Assembly: GCA_002007465.1 (NCBI GenBank)
Contig: LNAC01000109.1
Location: 420,037-484,036, forward strand
Direction of reading: 5' to 3'
Source of the DNA: Ailurus styani
Taxonomy: Eukaryota; Chordata; Mammalia; Carnivora; Ailuridae
DNA length: 64,000 bases
Shown one piece after another: positions 21,931 through 33,409 of this stretch (the first letter of the stretch is position 1; every line of letters begins with the position of its first letter). The notes under the pieces were generated by a model. It made no database searches, had not been told where the DNA came from, and saw only the letters and a list, made by a program, of their open reading frames with translations. The translations under genes were made by a program, and so were the position numbers.

Positions 21931-22934
21931 TGTCACTTTGTGAGAATAGGAGAGTATAAAAAAGTTTTTCAGTAAATAGTATTATTGAATCAAATTTAAA
22001 TATTGTGTGATGGGGAAAAAGTTCTTCCGTTTTTTTAAGAAGAAAAATAAAAAGAAGAAAAAAGTTTCCCCTGAATTTTATCCTGATGATGGAAATGGGG
22101 GAGGTGGGCAGAGCCAAAGCAGATTGTAATGAGCAGAATGACTTAAATGGAGGAATGGTCGGCTCTTGTCTACAGGTTTACAGAAATGAAATTAAACTCG
22201 GGCTTTCTATTGCAAAACAATAAGCAAATTGAAGGCCAATTATACCAGCTCATCAAAAAAAGGCAGGCGGACTGGAGAGGATTTTGCATTTCTGAGTAGA
22301 ACGACTTTTCAGATGAGAGAATTTATTACAAGAAATTGAGAACATCTGGGCCATCAAAGACAGAATGCAGTGAATAATTGGACAATCATAGACTGGCATC
22401 CATTTGAATAAGAGGCACTTCCTCGGTTCCCAGTAGGGGAAGTGTTCAAAATTCCTCATCTAGGGGGAAATGAAGCTCAGTGTTTAAAACATGATTTTCC
22501 TACCTGGTTGTTATTTGGTTATAAAATAAATCTAATTTGGGAAACTCCATTCCATAAAATTATTCTCGTGACCAACACTAGGGTGAAATACAGAAGGGGT
22601 TAGCTCTGTCCTCCGTATTCCCAGCACTGGGTTAAGTTTTACCCATTATTCATTTCTGATCCTGGCTACAGTTACATTCATAACCAGCTAGAACAAGTTT
22701 GCTCTCCCCTCCCCAACCTCTCCTCTCCTCTCCTCTCTTTTTCTTTGACATCTCTACAATGAGGGGCCACCCTGCTGACATCCTACAGGTGCCAGAGAGA
22801 TGCCTCTAACCGATGAAGGAGTCCCTGATGGGGTGAGGCTTGGGGCAGGCCACATGAGCAGGGCTGAGCTAACCCAGTCCCCACTCCACTTCGTGGTGGG
22901 CATCCTCCTTATATGTGACAGTGGGAACATCCAA
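21931..22934. other. No recognisable feature
   Basis: AT-rich then unique sequence with an A/G-rich patch near 22035-22065 and a CTCTC run near 22720. No named repeat or gene. Confidence 0.4.
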
Positions 22935-23110
22935 CGTTATGCCCTGCTTTAGGTTAAATGCCAAGCCAGATAGTTTACACACATATACTATTTCCAGTCA
23001 CTCCAGTAGTCCCTTTAGGTAGTAATTGTTATTCCATTTTACAGTCCAGGAAACTGAAGATCAGAGATGATATGGTCATTCAGATGCTATAGTCCAGCTG
23101 CTCAGTGACT
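22935..23110 (-). mobile_element. MIR SINE, antisense
   Basis: AATGCCAAGCCAGATAGTTT, AATTGTTATTCCATTTTACA, GTCCAGGAAACTGAAGATCA and GTCATTCAGATGCTATAGTC give the antisense MIR order. Confidence 0.75.
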
Positions 23111-23114
23111 TAAA

Positions 23115-23254
23115 ACCACAAACATTTAATGAGAACTGGGTAATGTATGGAAGTGTTGAATCACTATATTTTACACCTGAAACTAATAAAACACTATACA
23201 TTAACTATACTGGAATTAGAATTAAACACACACACACACACACACACACACATT
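23115..23254 (+). mobile_element. 5'-truncated L1 3' end with (AC)n tail
   Basis: AGTGTTGAATCACTATATTT, ACACCTGAAACTAATAAAAC and AACTATACTGGAATTAGAAT are a typical L1 3' terminus. The tail has become a pure (AC)n microsatellite at 23225-23252, about 14 units and likely variable in length. Confidence 0.8.
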
Positions 23255-23582
23255 TATTTATTTTTCATGCTACGTGTCTACCAAGGTTGACCTGGGGCTC
23301 TCTCATTGTAGTCACCTGGGGAACTCAGGCTAATGGGGAAGCTGCCATCTTAAATAATGCCAGTCTCAGTGGTTGAGGAAAAGGAAAGTTCTGGAGGAAG
23401 GTCTTCCGTGAGCAGTTAAATACTTGCCCCAGAAATGACACTTATTACCTCTGCTTACAGTTCATTGGCCAGTACTGGTTCCTGGGCCTGCAGGGGTTGG
23501 AGAGCAGAAAATGCAACCGTATACCACATGTCCAAGTACAGAGAGCCAAAAGTAATCTCTGAGTAGCCCTGGCAAGAGAGGT

Positions 23583-23755
23583 GCTAGCATGGCAATTAAG
23601 ACTAGTTTAAATTGTGTTTCTGCCACATAGCTGTACAGCCTTGGCAAATTACTTAACCTCCCGGGCCTTAGTTTCCTCCCTTCTGAAATGGGGAAATAAT
23701 TATACCTTCATCAGGGAGTGGTTCTAAGGTTCCAATAAAACAATGCAGGCTTGGA
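23583..23755 (+). mobile_element. MIR SINE
   Basis: TCTGCCACATAGCTGTACAG, TTGGCAAATTACTTAACCTC, GTTTCCTCCCTTCTGAAATG and GGTTCTAAGGTTCCAATAAA in sense MIR order. Confidence 0.85.
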
Positions 23756-23994
23756 ACTCAGCAGAAACAAACAAGATATATAAACATGAGCCCAGCCCAG
23801 GTCGTAAAAACTTCGGACCACTTGCCCATCACTTATGGAAAGACAGTAACCGAAATTATGTCTGAGTTTGGATGCAGGAGACGAATATCCAGATATGTCA
23901 AGGAGAACAAAAAGTCCAGAGAAAAGGCAAAACCTTGGCATGAAGAGGCAGGGCAGGGGAGAGATGCCCAAGGATAGGGAAGTGGTAATTTTAA

Positions 23995-24507
23995 AACATG
24001 GCCCCAGATTTATTCCATAGTCTTCCATGGAAAGGTGAGTCTATATATTCTCTACTCTTAAACCTGGGCAGGCCTGGGACTGCTTTGACCCGTATAGGAC
24101 AGTGGGAGTGACACGGTCACCTCAATGCTAGACCCACAAGGTTCTATCTTATTTGTCTTGGATCCCTGAGCCACCACTCTCTACCCTGAGGTCACCATGC
24201 TGTGAAGAACACCAAGCATGTGAGAGGCCACATGTGGACCAACAGGTCCCATTGAAGCTAGTTGGGGTCATCCCAGACCAGGCACCTCCAGATGGGAGTG
24301 AAGAGCCTCAGATGATTCCAGCCTCCAAATGTCACCCCCAGCCACCTGTGTCTTCCCAGCTGAGGTCTTAGACATCTTAGAGGAGACACAAACCATTCCC
24401 ACTGTACCTTGCTGTACTCCTGACCACAAATCCATGAGCACCACAAAATGGTTATTTTACACTGTATTTTGGCAGGGGACATTCCACAGCAATAGAAAGC
24501 AGCTGAG
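23995..24507 (+). mobile_element. ERVL-MaLR LTR (MLT1-like)
   Basis: TGGCCCCAGATTTATTCCAT, a GACTGCTTTGACC segment (24079), CACCATGCTGTGAAGAACAC, GAGAGGCCACATGTGGACC and GAAGAGCCTCAGATGATTCC are in the order of older MLT1 LTRs. The end is decayed near AGCAATAGAAAGCAGC. The small frames across it are not genes. Confidence 0.65.
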
Positions 24508-26060
24508 AAGCCTCCTTCCAGCCTTACTCAAACTTTGCCAGAAGAGAGAAGGGTCCTCCTCTTGCCATCAGGAACCACATCTCTTCTCCCATTCCTTCTG
24601 GAAGCCCCTTTCCTGCCTGATGCATCAGGTATGTATGGCACATCATGGAGGAGGAGAATAGCCCACCACTGAGGCATGGGACTCTTCTTATAAGTCATTC
24701 TCAGTAAGTAAAGGGCTACTTTTCTAACACCCATTTTGTAGGAGAAGTCCTGATCTCACTATCCCAGTATAACATTGTTTCCCTCCAGTTCTGCCTCAGA
24801 TGAGGTTTGGTTGTCAAAAGACTCAAGACTTTTCCAAAAGCCGAGGTATCCAAGGATGTGTCCATTTGATATATGTTTCTTGGTAATTTCACAATTTTTA
24901 CCACTATACCCCTGCCTGCAGTCATTTCCCCACTGCATTTCCTATTTCCTGAAAGTCCACTTCCTGTTTCCGGTTTCCTGTCTCTCAAGAGAGTTCAGGC
25001 TGCATCAGGAACCCTCAGCTTCTTGCTTTATTGCCTTGGAACAACCTAATGGATCTTTGGCAAACCCTTCTGAGATGTCGCTAACCTCTTTAGAAGAGAT
25101 TGCAAAATGTGATGGTACCTGACAGAAAAGAAATAATAGACAAAAACTTCTCTGGCATTGTTAATCAGATGCCAAAGCAGTCTGACAATTTCCTTTTTGG
25201 AGGCCATCCACTGCTCTTGATTGAGTTAAGTCAGTTGGGAATCTCGCAGAATATACACATTTTGAGCTCTGACGAAGCCCAGGTTTCTTCAGTGGTAAAC
25301 TAGTAGTGACTTTGAGTGTGGATTTAAATGAGCTGTCACATGTGAAGTAATGCCACCGTGTTCACTTCCAAAGAAATGTTGCGTGTTGTCCTTATGTGCT
25401 CCCCTAATGACACCCCTCCCCTTTTCTGGAAGCTTTAAGGTACCCTTGACTGTTTGGCATCACCTGGAACTCTCTTAGAAGCCTTAAGCTTACAGTCTAA
25501 GCTCCGAAATTTCAGCTGTCACTTTTGGGGACGTCGAAACCAGGGTGTGTAACATCAGACTAGGTCTGTTTTCAAAGGCTGATAGAAAAATGACCTGGGT
25601 GAGCTCTAAGAATTTAGGTCAGGAGACACTTTTACATCTTCCTTCCTGTTGATGGGGCTCCTGTTAACCTTGCAAGAGGCTTGGGTTTAGGTAGTGTCAG
25701 CAGATTTATCAGGGGCACATTGGCGGCTCGTGGGAATCAGCAGTTTTGCTTCACCAGGGTTTCTAAGAGAGGCTGCTTTTGCTTCATTTCATCTGAGTTC
25801 ACTGGAACGGAATAATTTCAAGGAAACAGCCATTTAGACCCTTGAGTTTCTCATGGCCCTGGGACTAAATCATAAATCAACTCCTGCTCACTCAGAATGG
25901 AGCCCCCACCAGGATCTTCCAGAAACTTCCAAAGACTACAGTAGACATTTTGGTTAGGCCTGTGGAAATTTCCAGACGGGCAGTTAGTTTTCTGCTTCTC
26001 TTTTGTTATTTAATCCATGCCAGTAAGGGATGAGAATAATAAGCTTGTTATATATGTGCA
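24508..26060. other. No recognisable feature
   Basis: Unique-looking sequence. The frames at 24329-24661, 24716-24988 and 24775-25122 overlap on both strands with no motif. Confidence 0.4.
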
Positions 26061-26064
26061 TGTC

Positions 26065-26215
26065 AGAATTGAGGAAGCAAAGTCTTAGGGAAATGAAATA
26101 ACTCACTCAAAAAAAAAACCAGAAAACAAAAAACTATTAGCACAGTTGAGCAAAGACCACAACCCAGAAACTCAGTTTCTATCTCAGTGCCTTTCTGCTA
26201 TGCCATGCTTCCATT
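26065..26215 (-). mobile_element. MIR SINE, antisense, with A-rich insert
   Basis: GAATTGAGGAAGCAAAGTCT, AGGGAAATGAAATAACTCAC and CAGAAACTCAGTTTCTATCT fit the antisense MIR order. An A-rich stretch at 26109-26134 interrupts the core. Confidence 0.55.
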
Positions 26216-26312
26216 CCCAGAAAATATTGTTGCAGAACCTGTACCAGGTATAAGGACTTGGAGGTTGATTTGTGAGAAGGGAAAAACTGGAATCTAAAAA
26301 TGCCTATAGAGA

Positions 26313-26499
26313 GGGCGGCCTGGGTGGCACGGTTGGTTAAGCATCTGACTCTTTTCAGCTCAGGTCATGATCTCGGGGGTCGGGAGATCAAGCCCCACGT
26401 CAGTCTCCACACTGGGTATGGAGGCTGCTTAAGGTTCTCTCTCTGCCCCCCACCTCTCTCTCAATCTTCCTCCTTCTTCAAAAAAATAATTTAAAAAAT
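26313..26499 (+). mobile_element. Can-SINE with imperfect TSD
   Basis: Mutated head GGGCGGCCTGGGTGGCACGG, then AGCTCAGGTCATGATCTCGG, a shortened CT-rich body and A-rich tail. Flanks AAAAATGCCTATAGAG (26296-26311) and AAAAATGCATATGAG (from 26500) are an eroded TSD. Confidence 0.9.
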
Positions 26500-26706
26500 A
26501 AAAATGCATATGAGATATGATTAAATAATCCATATTGGATCAAATGACAGAGTCAAAACTGGATGACAATTTTAAGATTGTCTGGTCAAGCTGGTTGTGT
26601 TTAGGCATGGGGTCTTCTGGATGGAGGACAGAAAGGAAATGGCACTGTGGGGCCGATCAGGTGCACACAAATGGCAGAACGTGCATAATGTCATTCTCAA
26701 AGAACG

Positions 26707-26770
26707 ATGACAATCTTAATGTCGGGGAATTATGATAATCTTAATGCTTCTTTCGGGTAAGATGATAATC
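26707..26770 (+). repeat. Short direct repeats ATGA(C/T)AATCTTAATG
   Basis: A 15-base unit at 26707-26721 and 26732-26746, one mismatch, offset 25 bases, plus a partial third copy GATGATAATC at 26761-26770. The block contains GATAA/TTATC-type cores. Function unknown. Confidence 0.7.
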
Positions 26771-27436
26771 AGCCAGTATGATTGATAGTTGCTGCCCTTG
26801 CTAAGTGCCTTTCTTTGCTAAGTTCTCTCCCCTGAATCACCTACCAGTCGCCCTGCCTCTAGCAGTTAAAAGGTTAATATCTGGCACGGGAGGAAATTTC
26901 TAGGGCCCTTTTCTGTGTGAAGAGTGGTCTCTGATCTGAATAGTATATTCTAGTTTATGATTTTAACGTATGCATTTTTTAAGTCCCTTGCCAAAAGGGG
27001 TTGTATATTAATAAGTGAATTAAAAATAGATTGTCCAATTATTTCAAAGAAATATGTATTATATACGTTAGTGTGAAATAAACATTAAAGCCTAGTATAA
27101 CTGTCATCGTGTCAAAAGATGAAGAAAAAGATTCCCGTCACAGAAGTTTGCATTTAGTTACTGTCCTTTAGCAATGGCTGATAACTGAACAGCTCATCAC
27201 CCTACCTTCTGTCAATTTTCTCCCATATAATAATAAGGACCAAAAGACTCCAAAGTGCTCATGGTATAGATTAGACTCCAATTACTGTCTATGTTTGAAA
27301 TGTAATGTGATTGAAGAAGAAAACATCAGAACCTTTTTATCAAGATTCCACATACACATTATCAAAGGCAAGACTTTTGGCACATTTTTCAGGGCCTCTG
27401 CCATGTGTAGGAGGATACAACCATCAGCTTATTTGT
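26771..27436. other. No recognisable feature
   Basis: AT-rich unique sequence, no repeat I can name. Confidence 0.4.
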
Positions 27437-27634
27437 GGCTCTCAAACTTGAGTGGGCATCAAAGTCACCTGGAGGGCTTGTTAAACACAGCTTGCTGCTC
27501 TCCAGCCCTCCCCCCCACCCCCCGCCACCGAGCTTCTGATTCAGTAGATCTGGGCTAGGACTTAAGAATCAGTATTTCCAACCAGAGATGCAGAAGCTGC
27601 TGGTTCCAAGCCTACACTTTGAGAAACACAGGCT
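27437..27634 (+). mobile_element. MER5-type (hAT-Charlie) non-autonomous DNA transposon
   Basis: Inverted ends GGCTCTCAAACTTGAGTGGG and CTACACTTTGAGAAACACAG bracket GTCACCTGGAGGGCTTGTTA, a C-rich centre and CTTCTGATTCAGTAGATCTG. The flanks GCTTATT and GCTTATG (27428 and 27635 areas) suggest a decayed 8-bp hAT duplication. Confidence 0.8.
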
Positions 27635-27889
27635 TATGGTAATGTGACTGCCAGGCGAGTCCCTTGGTGGGAATTAAGAAGATCGTTGCACCTTGGGAGG
27701 TCTGAAGACTCCTTTCCTGAGGTTTTGGTAGAAGTGCAAAGTTTGGAGAAGTCACAGGATTAAGAGATGCCAGGCCCATCCTGGCCCAAGTGCAGCTGGA
27801 CTTCAGTAAAGGGAAATCTAGAGATCTGAATTGCTATCAGGGGCGACCTATGGGAAGTGGTCATGTGTGAGTCTTGGCAGGACTGCAGG

Positions 27890-29280
27890 CACTAGGCTGT
27901 CCTTACTGAACACCAGCACCTTCCTTGTAACACCAAAATCTTCTGGTTCCTCTTTCTACTACACCTGGAAGGTTGCCTTCTCAGTCTTGTTTTAGGGTTC
28001 TTTCTCTTCCATACATCCCCTAACTGTAGGTGTTCTCGTGGCTTAAATTCTCAGTCTCCCTGGGTCATCTTGTTTACGTTCATGCTTTCAGTTATCACCT
28101 ACCAGTAACCTCTCTCTTGAACTTTAGAACTGCTCTTTCTAAACTCTTCAAAAATATATCCCACAGGCCACCCAAATTTAATGTGTCCAATATTAAAAAT
28201 GCTGGACCCATGATGAACCCATGATGTGTCTTCATTCATGGTGGTTTCATTCACCAGATTGTCCCAGCAAAAACCCAGCAAGAATCCTTGTGGATTCTCC
28301 CTTCTCCCTCCTTCTGCCCCATCTACCAGTTCTCCACACACTGATAACTCTACAACCTGACCGTCTCTTGAATCTCTCTCTTCTTCTCTATTTCCATGGC
28401 CACCCCTGGCCCCAAGGTCCTTATCAGTACCTTCTGAGACTACTGAACCTCTCAGCTTCCTGAACCACCTTGCTACTGCATCTTCTGTAATTGCCACACA
28501 CCTTCTATTCTTACCACAAAAACCTAATTTTAATTTTTCCAGCTCAATAAATTTAAATTGTTCCATAGCTCTTTCATAATAAACCCCAAACATTTTAGCA
28601 AGACATCCAAAGCATCTCATGACATAAACCCAAGCTACCTGATCAGCCTCCTCTTCCTCTTTGGGCTCACATGCCCTGGAATTTCAATTATGAACTAGCA
28701 CTCTTGCTGAATTTGCCATGTTCTTTTACTTTCTTATCATTGACTAGTTGCCTTTTCCGCTTGGAATGTTTCCTAGCCTTATCTGCCCCATCAATCTTAT
28801 TTGCTCTTTATTTTTTAAAAAATATTTTATTTATTGAGAGAGAGAGAAAGAGAGAGATCACAAGCAGGGCAAGGAGAGGAGCAGAGGGAGAGAGAGAGAC
28901 AGATTCCCCACTGAGCAGGGAGCCCAATGCGGGACTCGATCCCAGAACCCTGACATCAAGACCTGAACTGAAGTCAGACACTTAACCAACTGAGCCACCC
29001 AAGCACCCCTTATTTGCCCTTTAATATCCAGCTGGCTTATCATTGCCTCTGTGAAGGCTACATCCACCGTGCCAGACTGAGTTGGTTATTCTCCCCTCTG
29101 TGGTTTCTCGGCAAATCAGAAGAGGCCTGATGATAGCCTACAACATATTATAATTGCTATTGTATATCTGTGTCCTTTATGGATACCTCTAGGGCAGTGT
29201 CCACAGCTGCCCTGTCCCCAGCATCTAGCATATCTGGTGCAAAGTGGATGTCAATATATGTTTGTTATATGAATGCTCTC
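27890..29280 (+). mobile_element. L2 (CR1-clade LINE), sense, interrupted by a SINE
   Basis: Pyrimidine-rich reading of L2 ORF2 C-terminus and 3' UTR: AATTTAATGTGTCCAATATT, TGGATTCTCCCTTCTCCCTC, TGTTCTTTTACTTTCTTATC, TTCCGCTTGGAATGTTTCCT (28755), then after the SINE CCCAGCATCTAGCATATCTG and TGTTTGTTATATGAATG. The 173-codon minus-strand frame at 28099-28620 is antisense to this L2 and is not a gene. Confidence 0.75.
28811..29009 (-). mobile_element. Can-SINE inside L2, TSD visible
   Basis: Flanked by TTATTTGCTCTTTA (28797-28810) and TTATTTGCCCTTTA (29010-29023), one mismatch. Body with GAGATCACAAGCAGGGCAAG and head complement GAGCCACCCAAGCACCCC. Confidence 0.95.
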
Positions 29281-30659
29281 AATTTCAAGCTCCAAGAAAT
29301 ACAACCTGAAGGGATGTCAATAGTATGCCATGGTACTTCTTTGTGTGAGTAAGAGACAATTCAATATATAATTTTCACATTTTTCAGTCGCATAAAATAA
29401 GCAGTGTTTGGGCATTACCTAGGAAATGTATTCAATTTTCTTCTTGTCTGGATCATTTCCAGCATGTATTCGTGTCGACTAGTCCTCTTGTCTGTAATCC
29501 TCCTCTTGGAATAAGATGTTCATTTCATACTTTTATTGCATGCTTGTCACGAGTTGTAAGCTCTATAAAAGAAGCGTCCTGCATTTATCATAAAACCGGA
29601 AACTGTAATTAGGAAGTACACAAATGCAGTGGGATTGACTCCAGACAAGTGGCTACCACTGAGAGGCAAACCAAGAACCTGAAAAGCCTTTTTATCTGAA
29701 AGGGAGAAGGATCCCCTCATCTTACCGGTGGGTGGAGTGTGGACCTTAGCAAAGCAGGGCCACTATGAACAACTGTGGCAACAGCCTGGAAACCTAGGGT
29801 TTCCATACCTATCTACAGTTAAACTTCCCAATAAACCTTCCTGCGTGGTGCCCAACCTCTAACAAGGTAAAGACATTCTTCACACCACCAGGAAGTTGAA
29901 CTCTCTCAGGCATTAGATGCTTGTTACCAAATACGTGAAGGGTGGTCAAGTACAAGGGGAATGATGTCATTGATGTCCATCTGTCGGCCCAGAAATCAAC
30001 ATTAGAACAAATGAATGGGATTTAGAGAGAGGCAAGATTTCACATTAAGTTGGGAAGATAACTCATTTTGAAAACTAAATCAGTTATGCTCTGTTCGGTG
30101 TTAAGGTACACCCAGGATGGAAAGACAGCCTGGAGGGTGATTTGCCCTGAGTAATATAATTTGTATCTGGGGAAGAAGGAGTAAGGGGTGACCTGGGACT
30201 CCACGAGGAGATCATTTTGTACAACCCTGATCTCCTTACCTCATTTCCTTGCCTCTAGAGAAATGCCACACCCTGAGGAAACGGCATGGCTGATGGTCAT
30301 TCTTTGGAGAACCACCATCTTGAATCATGAGGTACCATGTCAGTTTCCCCCCCTCCGCTCCCTTATACAAGGCTTTGAGTGGGTGTTAAAGGGATGAGCC
30401 TCCTGTAAGAATTCTCCAGGCAGAGATTTTAGAGAGGCGGATTCATATAGCAGCAGAAATGCTCAGTTTTGTCCTGATTTTCATGGCTTGTTGAACAGCC
30501 ATTCACATGTTTCTTTGTATGAGCGATATAATAACAAGCTTTCAAAAGGACAGACAGCATAATGAATGGATTGTAAAACATGCTCATAAAAACAGTAGAG
30601 TGTGTCTAGAAGTGTGTGTTATCTGCTTTTGATTTACTGTGTACCCTGTTTTGCATTTT
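29281..30659. other. No recognisable feature
   Basis: Unique sequence with no identifiable repeat, which is unusual for this window. Small frames only. Confidence 0.4.
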
Positions 30660-31060
30660 CACATCATTTGCAAGTTTTCGATTAAAAATAAGCATTTAAT
30701 GGGCATGCAATTAATTTTAATTTTTCTTTTTTTCCCCGCAAGGTGATAAAAAAGTGCGTGGCGGGTGGGTGTGAGGGGCATTTTACAGTCCTGACAGAAC
30801 ATTGATATTATAGCCATAGAGTTCATTACAGCGTAATTAATGCATGTTAAGTATCTTGTAAATATTATGTGGTAAGAGCTCTAAATAAATACACACTCCA
30901 GCTGGAAAGATCTGCTCCACCCCTGCCACAGGGAATGAGATGTTCCTAATTAATGCCTTTAGAAGAGGAGCCCATGTCACCTTGGATAGTCTTGGGAAAT
31001 TACAGCTTTAGTTTGTGGAAGGCAGCAGTGAATGGTTAATTGCGGCAACCTGACATGCCG
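30660..31060. promoter_or_regulatory. Candidate cis-regulatory block rich in TAATTA/POU-like motifs
   Basis: Repeat-free 400 bases holding AATTAATT (30709-30716), TAATTAATGCATG (30834-30846, homeodomain core plus POU-like ATGCAT), TAATTAATGC (30947-30956) and GGTTAATTGCGG (31035-31046). The shared TAATTAATGC string occurs twice, 113 bases apart. Such spacing and absence of repeats are common in conserved developmental enhancers. Conservation cannot be judged from one sequence. Confidence 0.3.
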
Positions 31061-32462
31061 GGTGCCTGTCCCACCTGGGCTAAGTGGCTTGGACAGGCCC
31101 ACCTGGCTGGCTCTCTTCTGCAGCAGCCTTTGTTAGAAAGGGTGCTGGGCTGTTACAGTTGTGCTGCCGGGAGCCATTCCAGCCCCAGGATGAAAGGCTT
31201 TCCAAGAAGATCTGCTGGCAAGCGCTTGTTCATCTTGGACCCCTTACAGAGCTCTTCAAGCCAGGATGTGGGCCTCTGTCTGGTGAGCATGGAGCATTGC
31301 TCCTGTGGATGATATCTGTAGGGGTGGGTTTAAATGACACGGCCTGTTTGATCTTCTGCTTGGTCTGTAGATGGCCTCTGCCAGGTATGGGGGTGTGGCA
31401 CTTGGGATCTCCTTCTGGTCATTGCCAGGACCTTGAATATCTCCATGGTCTTTTCCACAGAGCCCTTTAGAGTATAGGGAAGTGACAGATAGACTCTTGC
31501 CTATGTGGATCCTTTTCTTTTTTCAAGTCATCTGGGCTCAGGCTGGGCTGATAGGTCATGGACGAAGACTATGGCATTAGGACACTTCTAAGGGTAAAAC
31601 GTTTAACATAAACCACCTCTTGGTTGTACCTAATGACTACTGCACAGGACACAGTGACTCTCCCTTTTTACAAAGGTGTTCACAACTCGACCTGTGGGAC
31701 TCCTGTGCTCTTCATGGATGTCAGCATTTGTAGGTGGGCTTAGCTGTATAGAGGGGGATTTCAAACCACTGGAAAAGTCCTTCTCTCCTACCTTCAAAAC
31801 AATACCTCCCCAAAACCTCTCATCTAGTATCTGTATTTCCTAAAGACAAAAACCAAGCCTTCATACCCTCAGAGAGGTGGTTTCAGATGTAAACTTCTGG
31901 AGTTGAGGTTCATACTCATGTAAACGCAGATCTAGGATGGATGTTCTGGTTGAAATGAAACAGTAGTGGCATCATCATGAAGGTTTGAGGTTCCTGGGAA
32001 GAATAATACCTAGAAAAGGGGACAGGGTCCTGCTAGTGTGGCTGAAGAGACCAAAGACAAACTTGACCCACTTCAAGTTGAGGAAGTCCAAGTACATACT
32101 ATGATAACATGGACCAGAATGTTCACATGGCTGGCAGTACCAGCAAGAAAATGTATGAATTGCCTGAGTATCAATAGCAATAGACAGACCAGCTCAGAGT
32201 ATTGATCTCGTGCTGTGGTGTCAGTTGCAGGCAGGGGCTATTAAAAGTCTGGGTAGAAGTATAGGGCAGGGAGATAATCCTTGTAAAGGCTTGTAAAGGG
32301 CATAACCTGGCAAGAGTGAACATTCAGTACATGCTGGTGTTGACATTATTAAGGAATGTGCTCTCTTCTCCTGCAGGGTAGGGATGTCAGAGAAATTCAG
32401 ACCTCTAGTTCATGAGGTCCCCTCGTGGCGATAGGCTAGGGATGATTTTTTTTAATAGTTAT
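31061..32462. other. No recognisable feature
   Basis: Unique-looking sequence. The overlapping frames at 31040-31312 and 31084-31470 (128 codons) have no recognisable domain and no codon pattern that persuades me. Confidence 0.4.
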
Positions 32463-32754
32463 ATCCATGGCTATGATTTACTGCACTGGAAGGATACCAA
32501 GTAAAATTAGCAAAGGAAAAAGGCTCAGAGGACCAACTCTGAAACCAGGCACAAGCTCCCAAGCTCTCCCAGTGGGGTTGCACATGGCACGCTTAATTCC
32601 GCCAACATTGAATTGTAATAATGTGGGTGAAATGTTGTTTACCAGGAAAGCTCATTAGACATTCAGAGTCCATGGTTTTTATTGGGGGCACCCTTTTCCT
32701 AGCATATACCAAAATTCTGGACTCCCTGAAGGAAGGCTGATGTTCAGCATAAAT
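32463..32754. mobile_element. Possible ERV-type LTR relic
   Basis: CTCTCCCAGTGGGGTTGCAC, TTGAATTGTAATAATGTGGG, GAAATGTTGTTTACCAGGAA, GTTTTTATTGGGGGCACCC and TGATGTTCAGCATAAATTAC resemble an LTR I have seen in mammalian genomes but cannot name with certainty. Confidence 0.35.
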
Positions 32755-32756
32755 TA

Positions 32757-33092
32757 CAGTTGATTTTTTTTTAAGATTTCATTTATTTATTTACTTACTT
32801 ATTTACTTATTTATTTGAGAGAGATAGAGCAGTGGGGGAGGAGGGAGCAAAGGGGGCGGAAGAAAGACAAGCACACTCCCTCTTGATCATGGAGCCCGAC
32901 ATGGGGCTCGATCCCATGACCCTGAGATTGTGACCTGAGCTGAAATCAAGAGTTGGACACTTAGCCGACTGAGACACCCAGACGCCCCCAGTCGATCCTT
33001 AAGCAACATGGGCTTGAACAGCAGGGGCCCACTTACACATAGACTTTTTTTCAATAAATTCTGTACAGTTTTGTTAATGCATTTTGTATTCT
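32757..33092. mobile_element. Tigger-type DNA transposon fragment split by a SINE
   Basis: TA (32755-32756) then CAGTTGAT (32757-32764) is the outer tip. The element resumes at 32989 with CAGTCGATCCTTAAGCAACA, GGGCCCACTTACACATAGAC and TTTTTTTCAATAAATTCTGT. The right part is lost or overwritten by the L1 3' end beginning near 33093. Confidence 0.75.
32765..32988 (-). mobile_element. Can-SINE inserted in the tip of a Tigger element
   Basis: The 8-bp duplicates CAGTTGAT (32757-32764) and CAGTCGAT (32989-32996) are the Tigger terminus. The tail side has a (TTTA/CTTA)n expansion (32778-32817). Head complement GAGACACCCAGACGCCCC. Confidence 0.93.
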
Positions 33093-33350
33093 TTGTGATT
33101 TTCTTTTTAAATTTTTTTCGTTATTTAAGTAGAGTTGACATACAATGCTAGATGAGCTTCAGGTGCACAACATATTGATTCGACAATTCTGTACATTATG
33201 CAGTGCTCATCACAATAAGTGCAGTTGCCATCTGTCACCATGCAATGTTATGACAATACTACTGACTATATTCCCTATGCTGTACTTTTCATCTCCCTGC
33301 TTTGTTGATTGTATAACTGAAAGTGTGCGCCCCTTCATCCTGAGGGCAGA
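33093..33350 (-). mobile_element. L1 3' end, antisense
   Basis: AAGTAGAGTTGACATACAAT, GCTTCAGGTGCACAACATAT, ACATTATGCAGTGCTCATCA and TATTCCCTATGCTGTACTTT are the reverse complement of an L1 3' UTR widespread in carnivores. Confidence 0.8.
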
Positions 33351-33409
33351 TCTTTTTGAGTTTTGTTGAAGACAGATCATCCTGACACTTGTTTAAAATG
33401 ACAAAGAAG

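Noticed and set aside
22723..22742. CTCTC run and other short direct repeats as a CRISPR array
   Set aside because: Eukaryotic low-complexity DNA; there are no regularly spaced unique spacers.
28099..28620. Longest minus-strand frame (173 codons)
   Set aside because: It lies antisense across an L2 whose sense strand is recognisable, and shows no domain.
31040..31470. Overlapping frames of 90 and 128 codons, as a possible exon of a gene
   Set aside because: The two frames run through the same DNA without a motif, and no convincing splice pair was seen.
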